Positions 7,773 through 17,500 of a stretch of 64,000 bases of DNA are shown in pieces. How positions within the stretch are numbered: position 1 is the stretch's first letter; every line of letters starts with the position of its first letter. Under the pieces are notes generated by a model that was not told the DNA's origin, made no database searches, and worked only from the letters and a program-made list of their open reading frames with translations. Made by a program: the position numbers and the translations under genes. The stretch spans positions 434,001-498,000 of the forward strand of contig CAVQTN010000002.1 in NCBI GenBank assembly GCA_963716585.1, read 5' to 3'. The DNA comes from JAICUY01 sp963716585. Lineage in GTDB: Bacteria; Chloroflexota; Limnocylindria; QHBO01.

Positions 7773-8498
7773 TCAGGCCGCCGACCCTGCCGAAGTCCCG
7801 AGATACGCCTCGATGACGGCCGCGTCGCCCTGGATCTGATCCGCCGTGCCCTCGGCGATCGTCTGCCCGTGGGCAAGGACATGGATGCGATGGCACAGCC
7901 GCATGATCAGCCGCATGTCGTGATCGATGACCAGGAGGCCGCGATCCGCGGTGCGCGGGATCTCGACCAGCCGATCCAGGAGCGCGTCTGTTTCGTCCTC
8001 GTTCAGGCCGGCTGCCGGTTCGTCGAGCAGGAGATAGCGGCAGCCCGTGGCAAGGGCGCGAGCGATCTCGACCATCCGCTCGAGTCCGTACGGAAGGGCA
8101 CCGGCGAGCGAGTCGCGCAAGCTTGCCAGGCCCAGCCATTCGAGGAGATCAGCCGCTGTCCGCGAGGCCTCCCCTCTCGAGCGCCCAGCGCTCAGCGCGC
8201 CGACCTCGACGTTCTCCATGACCGTCAGGCTGCGGAACAGCTTGACCGACTGGAAGGTACGGGCGACTCCAGCTCGGGCGATGACATGCGCGGGCCGGCC
8301 GGCCACATCGACGTCATCCACCAGGATCCGACCCGCAGTCGGAGACAGCAGGCCGGTGACGACGTTGACGAGCGTGGTCTTGCCTGATCCGTTCGGCCCG
8401 ATCAGGCCAAGGATCTCCCCCGGCCCGAATCGGAGGCCCACGCCATTCAGGGCGCGGAGGCCGGCGAAGTCCTTCGTCAAGCCCTCGACGACAAGCAT
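7773..8498 (-). CDS. ABC transporter ATP-binding protein LivG
   Basis: This 241-aa ATPase has Walker A GPNGSGKTTL (about 34-43), a diverged signature LPYGLERMVEIARAL, Walker B RYLLLDEPAAGLN and the H-loop in VIDHDMRL. LivG-type proteins carry the DEPAAGLN Walker B variant seen here. It follows the substrate-binding protein gene by 38 bp and is followed by livF after a single base. Confidence 0.93.
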   Translation of the reverse strand: MLVVEGLTKDFAGLRALNGVGLRFGPGEILGLIGPNGSGKTTLVNVVTGLLSPTAGRILVDDVDVAGRPAHVIARAGVARTFQSVKLFRSLTVMENVEVGALSAGRSRGEASRTAADLLEWLGLASLRDSLAGALPYGLERMVEIARALATGCRYLLLDEPAAGLNEDETDALLDRLVEIPRTADRGLLVIDHDMRLIMRLCHRIHVLAHGQTIAEGTADQIQGDAAVIEAYLGTSAGSAA

Positions 8499-8536
8499 TC
8501 AGGCGCGGCCGCAGCCCCGCCGGGCTGTCGCATGGG

Positions 8537-9757
8537 TCAGGGCTCGGGCACCCAGGTTGGGCGGAACCACCCATCGAATTTCGTCTTGCCGGCGGCGATC
8601 TCGGCGATCACCGCCTCCTTGTCGGGCCGGTGGCCGCCCGCCGCGTCCGACCAGGTGAGATGGCCCGTCAAGAGCGTGAACTCGGTTCCCTCCATGGCCT
8701 TGGCCATGGCCGCGCCATCGGTGCTGTTGGCCTTCGTCATCGCCTGAGCCATGACATTCACCACGTCCCATCCGGTGACGACGAACGCGGTGTCGGGATC
8801 CTTCTGGTATTCGGCCTTGTACAGGTCGAGAAACGCCGCGACGTTTGCGCCCGCATCGGCACTCATGAAGCTGTGGGTGACATAGAAGACGTCATTCCCA
8901 CGATCGGGTCCCAGGACGACAGACAGCTGGGGATCGTCGTACGAGTCACCGCCCATGATCGGGGTGGTGATCCCGGCCGCGCGGATGGTCTTGATGATCG
9001 TCCCGAGGTCCGGCATGTACGACGAGATGTAGAGCACGTCCGGCTGCTTGGGCAGAGCCTTGATCCGTTGCAGCTGCGCCGAAAAATCCTGAGCGCCCTG
9101 GGTGTAGGTGTCCTCTGCGAACACCTCACCACCGAGGTGCTTGAACGTGGCGATGAAGTAGCGGCTCAGGGACTTCGTGTAGTCGATGAACGTGTCGGTC
9201 ACAACGTATGCCGTGCGCCAGCCCTTCTTCGCGTACGCGAATTCGGCCCCGGATGCGCCCATGGTCGTGTTCCACATCGAAAGGGTGAACTGCTTGTCGC
9301 CGAGCGACTTGGATCCGTAGAGGGGTGAGGACGCACAGGTGGAGATGCCGACGATGCCGGCTTTCTGTGCCTCGCGGCTGGCCGGGCCGCCGAAGTCGAA
9401 GTCACACGGCGCGATGATCGCCTTGGCGCCCTGCTGGATCAGCTCGAGCGCGACGTTCCCGACCACGACCGGGTCGCTCTTCCCGTCCAGGTTGATGAGC
9501 TCGACCTGCTTGCCGAGGATGCCGCCCTTCTTGTTCAGCTCCTTCACCGCAAGCTGGGCGCCACGCAGGCCCGGCTCGTCAAGCGGCGCCTGGATCCCGG
9601 TCAGGCTCAGCGTGGAGCCGATGAGGATCTTGTCGCCGGTCACGCCGCTGGCCGACGGACCAGGTGTCTGGGTACCGACTTGCGCGCCGCATGCCGCTAC
9701 GATGAGCGCCACCGCGGTCAGGGCGGACATCTGCTTGAGAAGCAAGCGATTCCCCAT
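8537..9757 (-). CDS. ABC transporter periplasmic-type substrate-binding lipoprotein (LivK family)
   Basis: This 406-aa type I periplasmic-binding-fold protein is the ligand receptor of the Liv importer. The N-terminus is a lipoprotein signal (MGNRLLLKQMSALTAVALIVAACG) with Cys at about 24. The LSLTGIQAPLDEPGLRGAQLAV segment is typical of the family. The ATG at 9757 is preceded by GGAGGAAC. The frame is open about 40 codons further but lacks homology there. The substrate cannot be read from sequence. The divergent acetamidase/formamidase gene suggests a short amide or related compound rather than Leu/Ile/Val. Confidence 0.92.
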   Translation of the reverse strand: MGNRLLLKQMSALTAVALIVAACGAQVGTQTPGPSASGVTGDKILIGSTLSLTGIQAPLDEPGLRGAQLAVKELNKKGGILGKQVELINLDGKSDPVVVGNVALELIQQGAKAIIAPCDFDFGGPASREAQKAGIVGISTCASSPLYGSKSLGDKQFTLSMWNTTMGASGAEFAYAKKGWRTAYVVTDTFIDYTKSLSRYFIATFKHLGGEVFAEDTYTQGAQDFSAQLQRIKALPKQPDVLYISSYMPDLGTIIKTIRAAGITTPIMGGDSYDDPQLSVVLGPDRGNDVFYVTHSFMSADAGANVAAFLDLYKAEYQKDPDTAFVVTGWDVVNVMAQAMTKANSTDGAAMAKAMEGTEFTLLTGHLTWSDAAGGHRPDKEAVIAEIAAGKTKFDGWFRPTWVPEP

Positions 9758-9819
9758 CAGACCAGTTCCTCCACCTGGCCCCCCGTTCTCGGCCGGCGGA
9801 TGATAGCAGAATCGACCTG

Positions 9820-10866
9820 ATGCAAGAGGCACGAAGCGTGACCGATATCGTCCCGGTGACCCGGTTCGTCCCGACACCCCGGCAGTACGCCTGGACCTTC
9901 GGCGGCTGCGATCCGGTGATGCGGATCCGGCCCGGCGAAGTCATGGATCTCTTTACGGAAGACTGCTTCGCGGGGCACATCAGAACAGCAGCGGACCTGC
10001 CTGCCACCTCGATCGAATACCCCTTCATCAACCCGCAGACTGGCCCGTTCTTCGTCGAGGGTGCGGAACGCGGGGACACGCTGGCCATCCATCTCGTCGA
10101 CGTTCAGCCGGCACGTGACTGGGCGGTGAGCACCACGGTGGCTCTGTTTGGAGCGCTGACCGGCACGAAGTTCACCGCCACCCTCCAGCCCGCTCTCCCG
10201 GAGCGGACCTGGATCTATCGCGTCGACGCGGCCACTCGGGAGGTCATCTTCGAGGCGCTCGACTCGGACTTCCCGGTGCGCCTCCCCCTCGAGCCCTTCC
10301 ACGGGACCATCGGCGTTGCCCCGGCGGCGTACGAGGTCCGCAACGTCCTCGTCCCGGAGGCGTTCGGCGGCAACATGGACACGCGTGAAGCGCGGGCCGG
10401 GACGACCATCTATCTCGGCGTCAACGTCCCGGGCGCGCTCTTCTCGCTGGGCGACGGTCACTACACGATGGGCGACGGCGAGGCGTGCGGCGTCGCGGTC
10501 GAAGGAGCGATGAACACGCGCCTCACCGTTGACGTGATCAAGGGCGTCTACTGTGAGTGGCCGCGCCTCGAAGACGACGACTGGGTCATGGTGGCGGGCT
10601 CGTATCGCCCGCTGGAGGATGCGTTCAGGATCGCCCAGACACAACTGGTCCGCTGGGTGGCCTCCGAGACCGGCCTCTCGGAGATGGACGCCTACCAGCT
10701 CGTTTCCCAGGCCGGGCGCTCGTCGATCGCGAACGTCTGCGACGCCAACTACACCATCGTCGCCAAGATGCCGAAGCGAGTCCTTCCGCACGACATCCCG
10801 TGGATGGGCGCGGCACATGACCGGCTGGCGGCCATCGGTCGGCGGGTCTCGATCGCTACGCCCTGA
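9820..10866 (+). CDS. acetamidase/formamidase family amidohydrolase
   Basis: This 348-aa protein of the FmdA/AmdA family hydrolyses short amides to ammonia and the carboxylate. Family features seen include RPGEVMDLFTEDCF near the N-terminus, the P.TGPFFVEGAERGDTLAIHL stretch, and the GDGEACGVAVEGAMN segment. It is divergent from the Liv importer with only 62 bp between the two starts, so they are probably co-regulated. An alternative GTG at 9838 has AAGAGG upstream and would remove six residues. The exact amide is unknown. Confidence 0.87.
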   Translation: MQEARSVTDIVPVTRFVPTPRQYAWTFGGCDPVMRIRPGEVMDLFTEDCFAGHIRTAADLPATSIEYPFINPQTGPFFVEGAERGDTLAIHLVDVQPARDWAVSTTVALFGALTGTKFTATLQPALPERTWIYRVDAATREVIFEALDSDFPVRLPLEPFHGTIGVAPAAYEVRNVLVPEAFGGNMDTREARAGTTIYLGVNVPGALFSLGDGHYTMGDGEACGVAVEGAMNTRLTVDVIKGVYCEWPRLEDDDWVMVAGSYRPLEDAFRIAQTQLVRWVASETGLSEMDAYQLVSQAGRSSIANVCDANYTIVAKMPKRVLPHDIPWMGAAHDRLAAIGRRVSIATP

Positions 10867-10893
10867 GCAGGCAGGTTGTGGCCGCGCCGACGT

Positions 10894-11373
10894 CTACTGA
10901 ACGTTGAAGTCGACGACCATCCCCTGGCTCACATGCCCGGGCAGGTTGCAGATGATGGCGTAGTGCCCAGCTGGCAGGTCGACGGTTAAGGTTCCCGAGG
11001 CCCCAGGCGCGAGCTCAGCAACCTCGCCCATCGAGGTGAAGTCGTCCTCGTTCACCGCGCCGTCGACCAGCGGCAGGTCCGCTGCCTGGGTGTCCGTCTG
11101 GAGCACGACGAACTCGTGCGGCATGGTGCCGCCGTTCGTGACGTTGAAGGTCACCGAGCCGGCTGCCGCGGTCACCGCGCTCAGGGCGATCTTGTACTCG
11201 GTCAGCGTGGCGGTGATGGTCACCCCGGCCCCCGACGCGGGCGACGAAGCACTAGCTGAAGCCGATGCTGATCCGGAGGCAGTCGCCGACGGGGTCGTAC
11301 CGCCGGCACTGCACGCGACCATCAGCGCCGCAAGGGCCGCCAGGGCGGCGGTCCGGAGTCCCATGGGGGTCAT
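10894..11373 (-). CDS. cupredoxin-like copper lipoprotein
   Basis: This 159-aa exported lipoprotein (lipobox LMVAC, Cys21) has a Ser/Ala-rich linker and a plastocyanin-like domain. The four type-1 copper ligands are in place: His86 (MPHEF), Cys142 (IICNLPGH), His147 and Met152 (GM). It is probably a small electron carrier or copper-binding protein on the outer face of the membrane. Its ATG overlaps the stop of a 49-aa membrane ORF upstream (ATGA), so the two are likely coupled. Confidence 0.85.
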   Translation of the reverse strand: MTPMGLRTAALAALAALMVACSAGGTTPSATASGSASASASASSPASGAGVTITATLTEYKIALSAVTAAAGSVTFNVTNGGTMPHEFVVLQTDTQAADLPLVDGAVNEDDFTSMGEVAELAPGASGTLTVDLPAGHYAIICNLPGHVSQGMVVDFNVQ

Positions 11374-11519
11374 GCTGGTGCACCCACTTGGACGCTGTAG
11401 AACAACGCCCCAAGCGGAGCCGCTACGCCCAGCGCGAGCGACACAGGCCAAACGCGTGGGACCAAGAGCATCAAGATCAGGGGTCGGTCGCGAATCGTGA
11501 GCTGCGAGCGTGGGGCCAC
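11370..11519 (-). CDS. 49-aa single-span membrane protein
   Basis: This short ORF uses a GTG start (VAPRSQLTIRDRPL...) and encodes a hydrophobic stretch of about 28 residues ending FYSVQVGAPA. The stop overlaps the ATG of the cupredoxin lipoprotein gene, an arrangement typical of translational coupling. There is no family match that I recognise. It could be a small membrane anchor or partner of the copper protein. Confidence 0.5.
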   Translation of the reverse strand: MAPRSQLTIRDRPLILMLLVPRVWPVSLALGVAAPLGALFYSVQVGAPA

Positions 11520-11752
11520 GGTGGTATCGCCTTTCGTGTCGTGCTCAGGTGCCGCAATCACGGACTTCGGGCTTCGCCCAGCCTCCGAGTGTCTCACGGA
11601 CGGACGCCCCTGCAGGATGCGCGCCAGGAGGCGGGCATCCATTTGACCACTCGCGGCGGCTCCACGCCCTGCCGGTCGAGGCCAGCGGGGGCCCGCGTGC
11701 CCAGTCGACCGACGCCAATTGTTCTGCGAGGGCGGTTCCGTGCTCAAATGAT

Positions 11753-11827
11753 TGGCTGGGGCGGAAGGATTCGAACCTTCGATCTCCTGATCCAGAGTCA
11801 GGCGCCTTACCGCTTGGCCACACCCCA
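11753..11827 (-). tRNA. tRNA-Gln (anticodon CUG), CCA encoded
   Basis: The reverse complement folds as a full cloverleaf. The acceptor TGGGGTG pairs with CGCCCCA (one G-U), and the discriminator G is followed by an encoded CCA at 11753-11755. The D arm is present, the anticodon stem CCTGA/TCAGG encloses loop CTCTGGA with anticodon CTG, and the T arm carries GGTTCGAATCC. U1-A72 and G73 match bacterial tRNA-Gln identity. The 233 bp between the tRNA 3' end and the 49-aa ORF contain no gene I can support. Confidence 0.95.
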
Positions 11828-11903
11828 GCGCGCGTGCCGAAGGATTCTACCAAAGAGGCCGTTCCTGCCTCCTCCTGGTCTTCTCGCCGGCCGCAACCGG
11901 CCC

Positions 11904-13091
11904 CTAGGCGACGACGCGCTCGGCACGTACCGGAATCGCGGCAGCGGCCACGAACGGGAAGGCGACCACGCTGGCGAAGGCAACGCCGTAGCCGAAGGCT
12001 CCCCCGCCGGCCAGGCCGATGATGATGGCCAGCGGCGTGGCGACGACGGTGGCGACCAGGTTCTGGAACGTGTTCTGGACGCCCAGCGCCCGTCCCGCCC
12101 ATCGCGGCCCAGCTCGCTCGGCTACCGCGGTGAAAGCCAGCCCGTTGGGCGAGACCGTGATCATGGCCGCCACAGCCAGCGCAACGACCGATGCGCCGGA
12201 GCCTGCCATGGCGAGCACGCTAAGCATGGCCATCGCCAGGCCGATGGCCAGCGCCACGAGGCGCATCGGTCCAAGACGGGAGCGGACGCGATCCGACCAG
12301 TAGCCGGCCGCCAGCCGCGTGGCGGCGCCGACCAGCTGGGTGATCGCCAGCAGGATGCCGGCGCCGCCGAGCGACCAGCCGCGGCCGGTGACCAGGTAGT
12401 CGAAGGCGAAGATCGCGACGGCGAACTGCGGAATGACGAGGCACGCGCTGGCGGCATGGATGCGCCACAGGTAGGCCGTCCGATACGGCGAACCGTCTTG
12501 CGGCGCACCGGCCACCCGGGCGGGCCGCTGCGGATCGCGCACGACCAACCCGATGAGTACCGCGGTGACCAGGCAGGCCGCCCCCAGCCCGCCAAGGGCG
12601 GCGCCCAGGCCAATGGTGGCCAGCGACGGCAGGACGAGCGCGGCGGCGGCCACACCGAGCGGCTGGCCGGTCTGCCGGATGCCCATCGCCAGGCCGCGCT
12701 CCTGAACGTCGAACCAGCCCAGGATCAGCCGTCCGCTGGCGGCGTGGATGGCGGCACCGCTGGCACCCGCCAGGAAGAGGCAGATCCAGCGTTGCAGCGG
12801 ATCGGGCAGCTGTGCCGCGGTCAGCAGCGCCAGCCCGGCGCCGGCGAGGCCGAGAGTCAGGACCAGGCGCTCGCCCCATCGGTCAGCCGCCGCGCCCCAG
12901 GCGATGAGCGCCACCAGCACGCCAAAGACCGGCGCGATGACCAGGGTGGTGGCCGCCTCGAGCGGGAGCCCCTCGGAGCGCAGTGCCGGGATCAGGTAGG
13001 CAAGGCCGTACTGCGAGGCACAGCCGGCGATCAGGCCGGTGAGGCCCACCGCCAGCACGACCCAGCGCTGCGCCCCGTTCTCGGTGGTCAC
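11904..13091 (-). CDS. MFS transporter
   Basis: This 395-aa major facilitator superfamily protein has about twelve hydrophobic segments. The loop 2-3 region AAADRWGERLVL fits the family signature G.LADRxGRR, and a second copy (AGYWSDRVRSRLG) follows the central loop, as expected from the MFS internal duplication. The GTG at 13091 follows GAGGGG and lies 11 bp after the receiver-cyclase stop, so it is probably co-transcribed with the signalling genes. The substrate is unknown. Confidence 0.85.
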   Translation of the reverse strand: MTTENGAQRWVVLAVGLTGLIAGCASQYGLAYLIPALRSEGLPLEAATTLVIAPVFGVLVALIAWGAAADRWGERLVLTLGLAGAGLALLTAAQLPDPLQRWICLFLAGASGAAIHAASGRLILGWFDVQERGLAMGIRQTGQPLGVAAAALVLPSLATIGLGAALGGLGAACLVTAVLIGLVVRDPQRPARVAGAPQDGSPYRTAYLWRIHAASACLVIPQFAVAIFAFDYLVTGRGWSLGGAGILLAITQLVGAATRLAAGYWSDRVRSRLGPMRLVALAIGLAMAMLSVLAMAGSGASVVALAVAAMITVSPNGLAFTAVAERAGPRWAGRALGVQNTFQNLVATVVATPLAIIIGLAGGGAFGYGVAFASVVAFPFVAAAAIPVRAERVVA

Positions 13092-13102
13092 TGCCCCTCT
13101 AC

Positions 13103-14194
13103 TCAGGCGCTGTGGACCGCCAGCACGTTGTGCGCGGGAACCGGCCGGCTCATGCCCTTCAACGTCAACTCGCCGACCTCCTCGACCTCGACCAGTCCCT
13201 CGACCATGGCATAGGCGCGCTGCGTGAGCAGGATCTGGTCGGGCGCCGCCTGGCTGCTCAGCCGCGAGGCCATGATCACCACGTTGCCGATGGCGCCGTA
13301 GTCGTAGCGTCCTTCGAAGCCGATGCGCCCCAGCGTCGCGTAGCCGACCGCGATGCCCACCCCCAGGCCCATCTCGTAGCCACGCTTGCGCCACTCGCTG
13401 GCCACCGGCTGGAACCGCTCGCGCACGGTGAGCGCCATGCGCACGGCGCGCTCGACGTGATCCGGCTGCAGGACCGGATCGTTGAAGAACGTCATCACCC
13501 CGTCGCCGGCGAAGTGCTCGAGCGTGCCCTCGTGCTCCAGGATCGCGGTGCCGATGAGTCGGTGGTACTCGCCCAGCACCCCGAACAGCTCCTCCGGCTC
13601 CGCCTGCTCGGCGAACGTGGTGAAGCCGCGCAGGTCGCAGAAGACCGCCGTGATCTGGCGCCGATGCCCGCCGAGCAGCTGCTCGCCCTCCGCCGACGAG
13701 ATGAGGGCCGAGATCTGCGGCGACAGGAATCGACTGAGCTCCTGCTTCTGACGTTCGATCGTGTCATTGAGCGCGGTCTGGCGTGCGAGATACTCCTGCT
13801 CCAGGTCGTGCATCCGTTTCGCCGCCAGCGAGGCGTTGATCCGGGCTCGCAGGATGCTCGGCTCGATGGGTTTGGCGAGATAGTCGGTCGCGCCCAGCTC
13901 GATGCATCGCACCACGCTCTCGAGCTCTTCGACGCCGGAGACGATGATGACCGGGATGTGGCGGATGGCCGCGTCCTCTTTCATCGCCGCGAGGGTCTGG
14001 TAGCCGTCGAGCTCGGGCATCAGTACGTCGAGCAGGACGACGTCGATGGCGGCCGGCTGCGCTCGCAGCAGCTCCAGCGCGGCCATCCCGTTCTCAGCCT
14101 GCAGCACCTTCAGCCCCAGTGCCTCGAGCTGGCGGACCAGGACGAGCCGGTTGACGAGGCTGTCGTCGACGACGAGCGCGATGCCGTTGCTCAT
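13103..14194 (-). CDS. receiver domain-class III adenylate/guanylate cyclase response regulator
   Basis: This 363-aa protein has an N-terminal receiver (ALVVDDSLVNR, phospho-acceptor Asp in VVLLDVLMPELDG at about 50, Lys in YLAKPIEP), a coiled-coil-like linker (HDLEQEYLARQTALNDTIER) and a C-terminal class III cyclase domain. The metal-binding aspartates are in VFCDLRGFTTF and HFAGDGVMTFF, and ASRL supplies the transition-state Arg. The base-specificity positions (DYGAIGNVVIMASRL) deviate from canonical cyclases, so product and activity are uncertain. Its ATG overlaps the stop of the Hpt gene. Together with the upstream hybrid kinase this forms a phosphorelay with a cyclic-nucleotide output. 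Confidence 0.9.
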   Translation of the reverse strand: MSNGIALVVDDSLVNRLVLVRQLEALGLKVLQAENGMAALELLRAQPAAIDVVLLDVLMPELDGYQTLAAMKEDAAIRHIPVIIVSGVEELESVVRCIELGATDYLAKPIEPSILRARINASLAAKRMHDLEQEYLARQTALNDTIERQKQELSRFLSPQISALISSAEGEQLLGGHRRQITAVFCDLRGFTTFAEQAEPEELFGVLGEYHRLIGTAILEHEGTLEHFAGDGVMTFFNDPVLQPDHVERAVRMALTVRERFQPVASEWRKRGYEMGLGVGIAVGYATLGRIGFEGRYDYGAIGNVVIMASRLSSQAAPDQILLTQRAYAMVEGLVEVEEVGELTLKGMSRPVPAHNVLAVHSA

Positions 14195-14559
14195 GTAGCC
14201 CGATCCCGCCACGCGCGCAGCGCCTGGAGCGTTGCCTCCCACTCCACGGCGAGCCCGGCGAGGTCGTCGGCGGCGCCGTCCAAAGCATCCTCCCGTCCCG
14301 CGGCCTCGAGGCGTCGCGCACGAGCCGCCAGGCGCTGCGCCCCGACCGTGGCGCTGCTCGACTTCAGCGTGTGCGCCGGCCGTACCACCGACGCGGCATC
14401 GTGCGCGTCCGCCGCGGCCTGGATCTCGGCGATCTGGCGCGGCGCATCGCCGAGATAGGTGTCGATCAGATCGACGACGAAAGCGCTGTCGCCGCCGACC
14501 GAGGCCGCCAGCTCGGCCAATGCAACGTCATCGAGGAGGGGGAGCTCAGGCTCGGGCAC
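14191..14559 (-). CDS. Hpt-domain phosphotransfer protein
   Basis: This 122-aa four-helix histidine phosphotransfer protein has the phospho-acceptor His in PAHTLKSSSATVGA (about residue 63), matching the Hpt consensus HxLKGxxxxxG. The GTG at 14559 follows AGAGGAAA and overlaps the last 14 bases of the kinase gene. It would shuttle phosphate from the receiver of the hybrid kinase to the receiver-cyclase downstream, whose start overlaps its stop. Confidence 0.88.
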   Translation of the reverse strand: MPEPELPLLDDVALAELAASVGGDSAFVVDLIDTYLGDAPRQIAEIQAAADAHDAASVVRPAHTLKSSSATVGAQRLAARARRLEAAGREDALDGAADDLAGLAVEWEATLQALRAWRDRAT

Positions 14560-17500
14560 GTGATTTCCTCTTGCGCGGGGACCCGGGTTGCGCGGCCGGC
14601 ACTCTCATTGGCGTCCGCTCCAGGGCGGCCGCCAGCTCCGGGGGGCGGATGGGCTTGCTCAGGTAATCGTTCATCCCAGCGGCCAGGCACGCCTCGCGGT
14701 CGCCGGCCATGGCGTTGGCGGTCATGGCCACGATCCACAGCGGCCGACTCCGGCCAGCGGGAGCGGATCGCGCGCGTGGCACCGAGTCCGTCGAGCTCGG
14801 GCATCTGGACGTCCATGAGCACCACGTCGAACGGCGTCGCGCTCGAGTGCCGCGATCGCCTGCAGCCCATCGGCTGCCACCTGCGCGGTGTAACCGAGCT
14901 GCGCCAGCAATCGCAGGGCGAGCTTCTGGTTCACGGCGTTGTCCTCGGCCAACAGGATGCGCAATGGATTGCGCTCGCCAAGCAGGCCGTCATCGTTCGT
15001 CGCGACCTTGCCCGGCGCGGGACGCCGCGTCACGACCGGCGCCGAGCAGGATCGTGGCAATGGTGTCGTGCAGCGCCGACGGCTTGACCGGCTTCGCCAG
15101 CCAGTCCGTCACCGGACCGCCATCCCGGTCCCGCATGCCGACCGACGACAGGATCACCAGCGGTGTCTGCTGACGATGCGCCGTCTCATCGACGGCGCGG
15201 ACGCGTTCCGCGAGCTCGACTCCGTCCAGCTCTGGCATCAGCAGGTCGAAGAGGGCGATGTCGAAGCGCTCGCCGTGCTCGAGCCATTCGAGCGCCTCGA
15301 GCGGCGAGCCCGTCTCGCGCGGCACCATCCCCCAGCGCGCGGTCTGCGCCACGAGGATGCGGCGATTCGTGGCGTTGTCATCGACGATCAGCGCCGTTCG
15401 TCCGCTCGAGGTCAGCCTCGATCCGCGCCGGTCGACTGGGTGCCACCGCATCTGGCGCGGCGAGCGGCATGCGGACCGAAAGATGGAAGACGCTCCCCTC
15501 TCCGGGGACGCCCTGGCTCTCGACAGTCAGCGAGCCATCCATCAGCTCCGCGAGCCGGCGGCTGATGGCGAGGCCGAGGCCGGTGCCGCCGTATCGGCGC
15601 GCAATCGACGCATCGGCCTGGCTGAAGGACTGGAAGAGCCGATCCATGGCAGCCGCCGGGATACCAATGCCCGTGTCGCGAATGTCGATGCGGACCTCGC
15701 AGCGACCCAGGCTGCCGCGCTTCGGACGCTTCGATCTGGGTTCCGCCGACCGTCACGACGACCTCGCCCTGCTCGGTGAACTTGACGGCGTTCGAGAGCA
15801 GGTTGAGGAGCATCTGGCGCAACCGGCCCGCGTCGCCGACCAGGGCGGCGGGAAGCTCCTCGTCGACGGCGTAGACCAGCTCGAGGCCCTTCTTGGCAGC
15901 AGCCGGCGCGATGATGTCGAGCGAGACCTCGATGGCGTCGCGCAGGTTGAACGGGGCGTTCTCGAGATCGACGCGCCCCGCCTCGATCTTCGAGAAGTCG
16001 AGCACGTCGTTGATGATCGTCAGCAGCGCGTCACCCGACGTGCGGATCGTCTCGGCGAAGTCGCGCTGCTCCTCGTCGAGCGGTGTGTCCATCAGCAGCC
16101 CCGACATGCCGATGATGGCATTCAGCGGCGTCCGGATCTCGTGGCTCATGGCCGCCAGGAAGCTGCTCTTGGCCTCGTTGGCCTGCTCGGCGGCGTCTAC
16201 GCGACTCCTGGGCCTCGCCGAAGAGGCGCGCATTCTCGAGCGCGATGGCCGCCTGCTGCGAGAGCCCGACCAGGAAGCTCAGGTCGGCGTTGCTGAACGG
16301 CGTCGGCGAGTCGGTCCGCCACATCGCCAGCATGCCGGCGACGGCTCCGCGGACCACGAGTGGCGCCGCCATGAGGCGTTCGGCGCCGTGCTGCTGCGTG
16401 CCCTCGATGGTCATCGCCCGAGGATCCGCATTGGGGTCGTTGATGGCCTCTGCCGTACCGGTAACGGCAATATCACCCAGGATGCCGGCGCCACGGGTGA
16501 TCAGGGAGGCGCGCAGCTGCTCGGCGATGTCTCCCTGTGCCGACGACCGCCCGGAACCTCTCGCCGTCCTGTTCCGGCAGATAGATCGCGGCGGCATCGG
16601 CGCGCAGCAGCCGAATGGCGCGCGAGGCGATGACGTCGAGCACCGTCGACAGGTCGAGCGTCGCGGAGATCTCGCGCCCGACGTCGGCGAGCCCCGCCAT
16701 CTCGTCGGCGCGGCGCCGGGTCTCGTCGTACAACCGTGCGTTCTGGACCGCGACGCCGACGTTCGCGGCAATCGTCGCGAGCAGCCGCGCATCGGCGTCG
16801 CCGAAGCGGCTGTCGCTGGTGGTGCTCTGCACGCTGATGGCGCCGATGGCCCGGTCGCCTACCAGGATCGGCACGCCCAGGTACGACCGCGCGCGCGTTC
16901 CGACGCCTCGCTCCCCAGCGTCTCCCAGTCCGATTCGCTGTTGAGCAGCAGCGGCGCGCGGCCCGCGATCACGCGGGACGTCAGTCCGGTGCCCAGCGGC
17001 AGCGGATCCTGGCGCTCGTGGGTTCCACGCTCGACGTAGAACGGAAAGTCGATGACTCCGTGACTCCTCGTCGAGGAGCGCCACGTAGGTGATGTCGGCG
17101 TCGAAGGCATCGCGCGTCTTCTCGCCGACGAGCGCCAGCAGCGGCTCGACCTCCATGCGCGCGGTCAGCGCCTCGCCCACGGTGTTGATCGTTCCAAGCT
17201 CGCCGACACGCTGGCGTGTCTCGTCGATGAGCCGACCCGTTCGCAGTGCCACGCTGAGGCTGGCCGCAATCGTGGTCAGCAGGGAGACATCGGCCTCGTT
17301 GAAGGCATATTCGCGGTCGAGGTTCTGGAGCGAGATGACGCCTAGGATCTCGTCGCCCAGGACGAGCGGGGCGAAGATCGCCGAGCGGGCCGGCTCACCG
17401 CTGAGCTGTGAAGGCTGGCCCAGCTCTGCCCCGACCTCGCGAAGGTCGTGGGTGATGAGCAACGGTTCCCGCGTCTCGATCACCCGCTTGCGGAAGCCCA

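Noticed and set aside
11756..11827. tRNA-Gln as an integration site for a mobile element
   Set aside because: No integrase, no repeated 3' tRNA fragment and no composition change is seen in the window.
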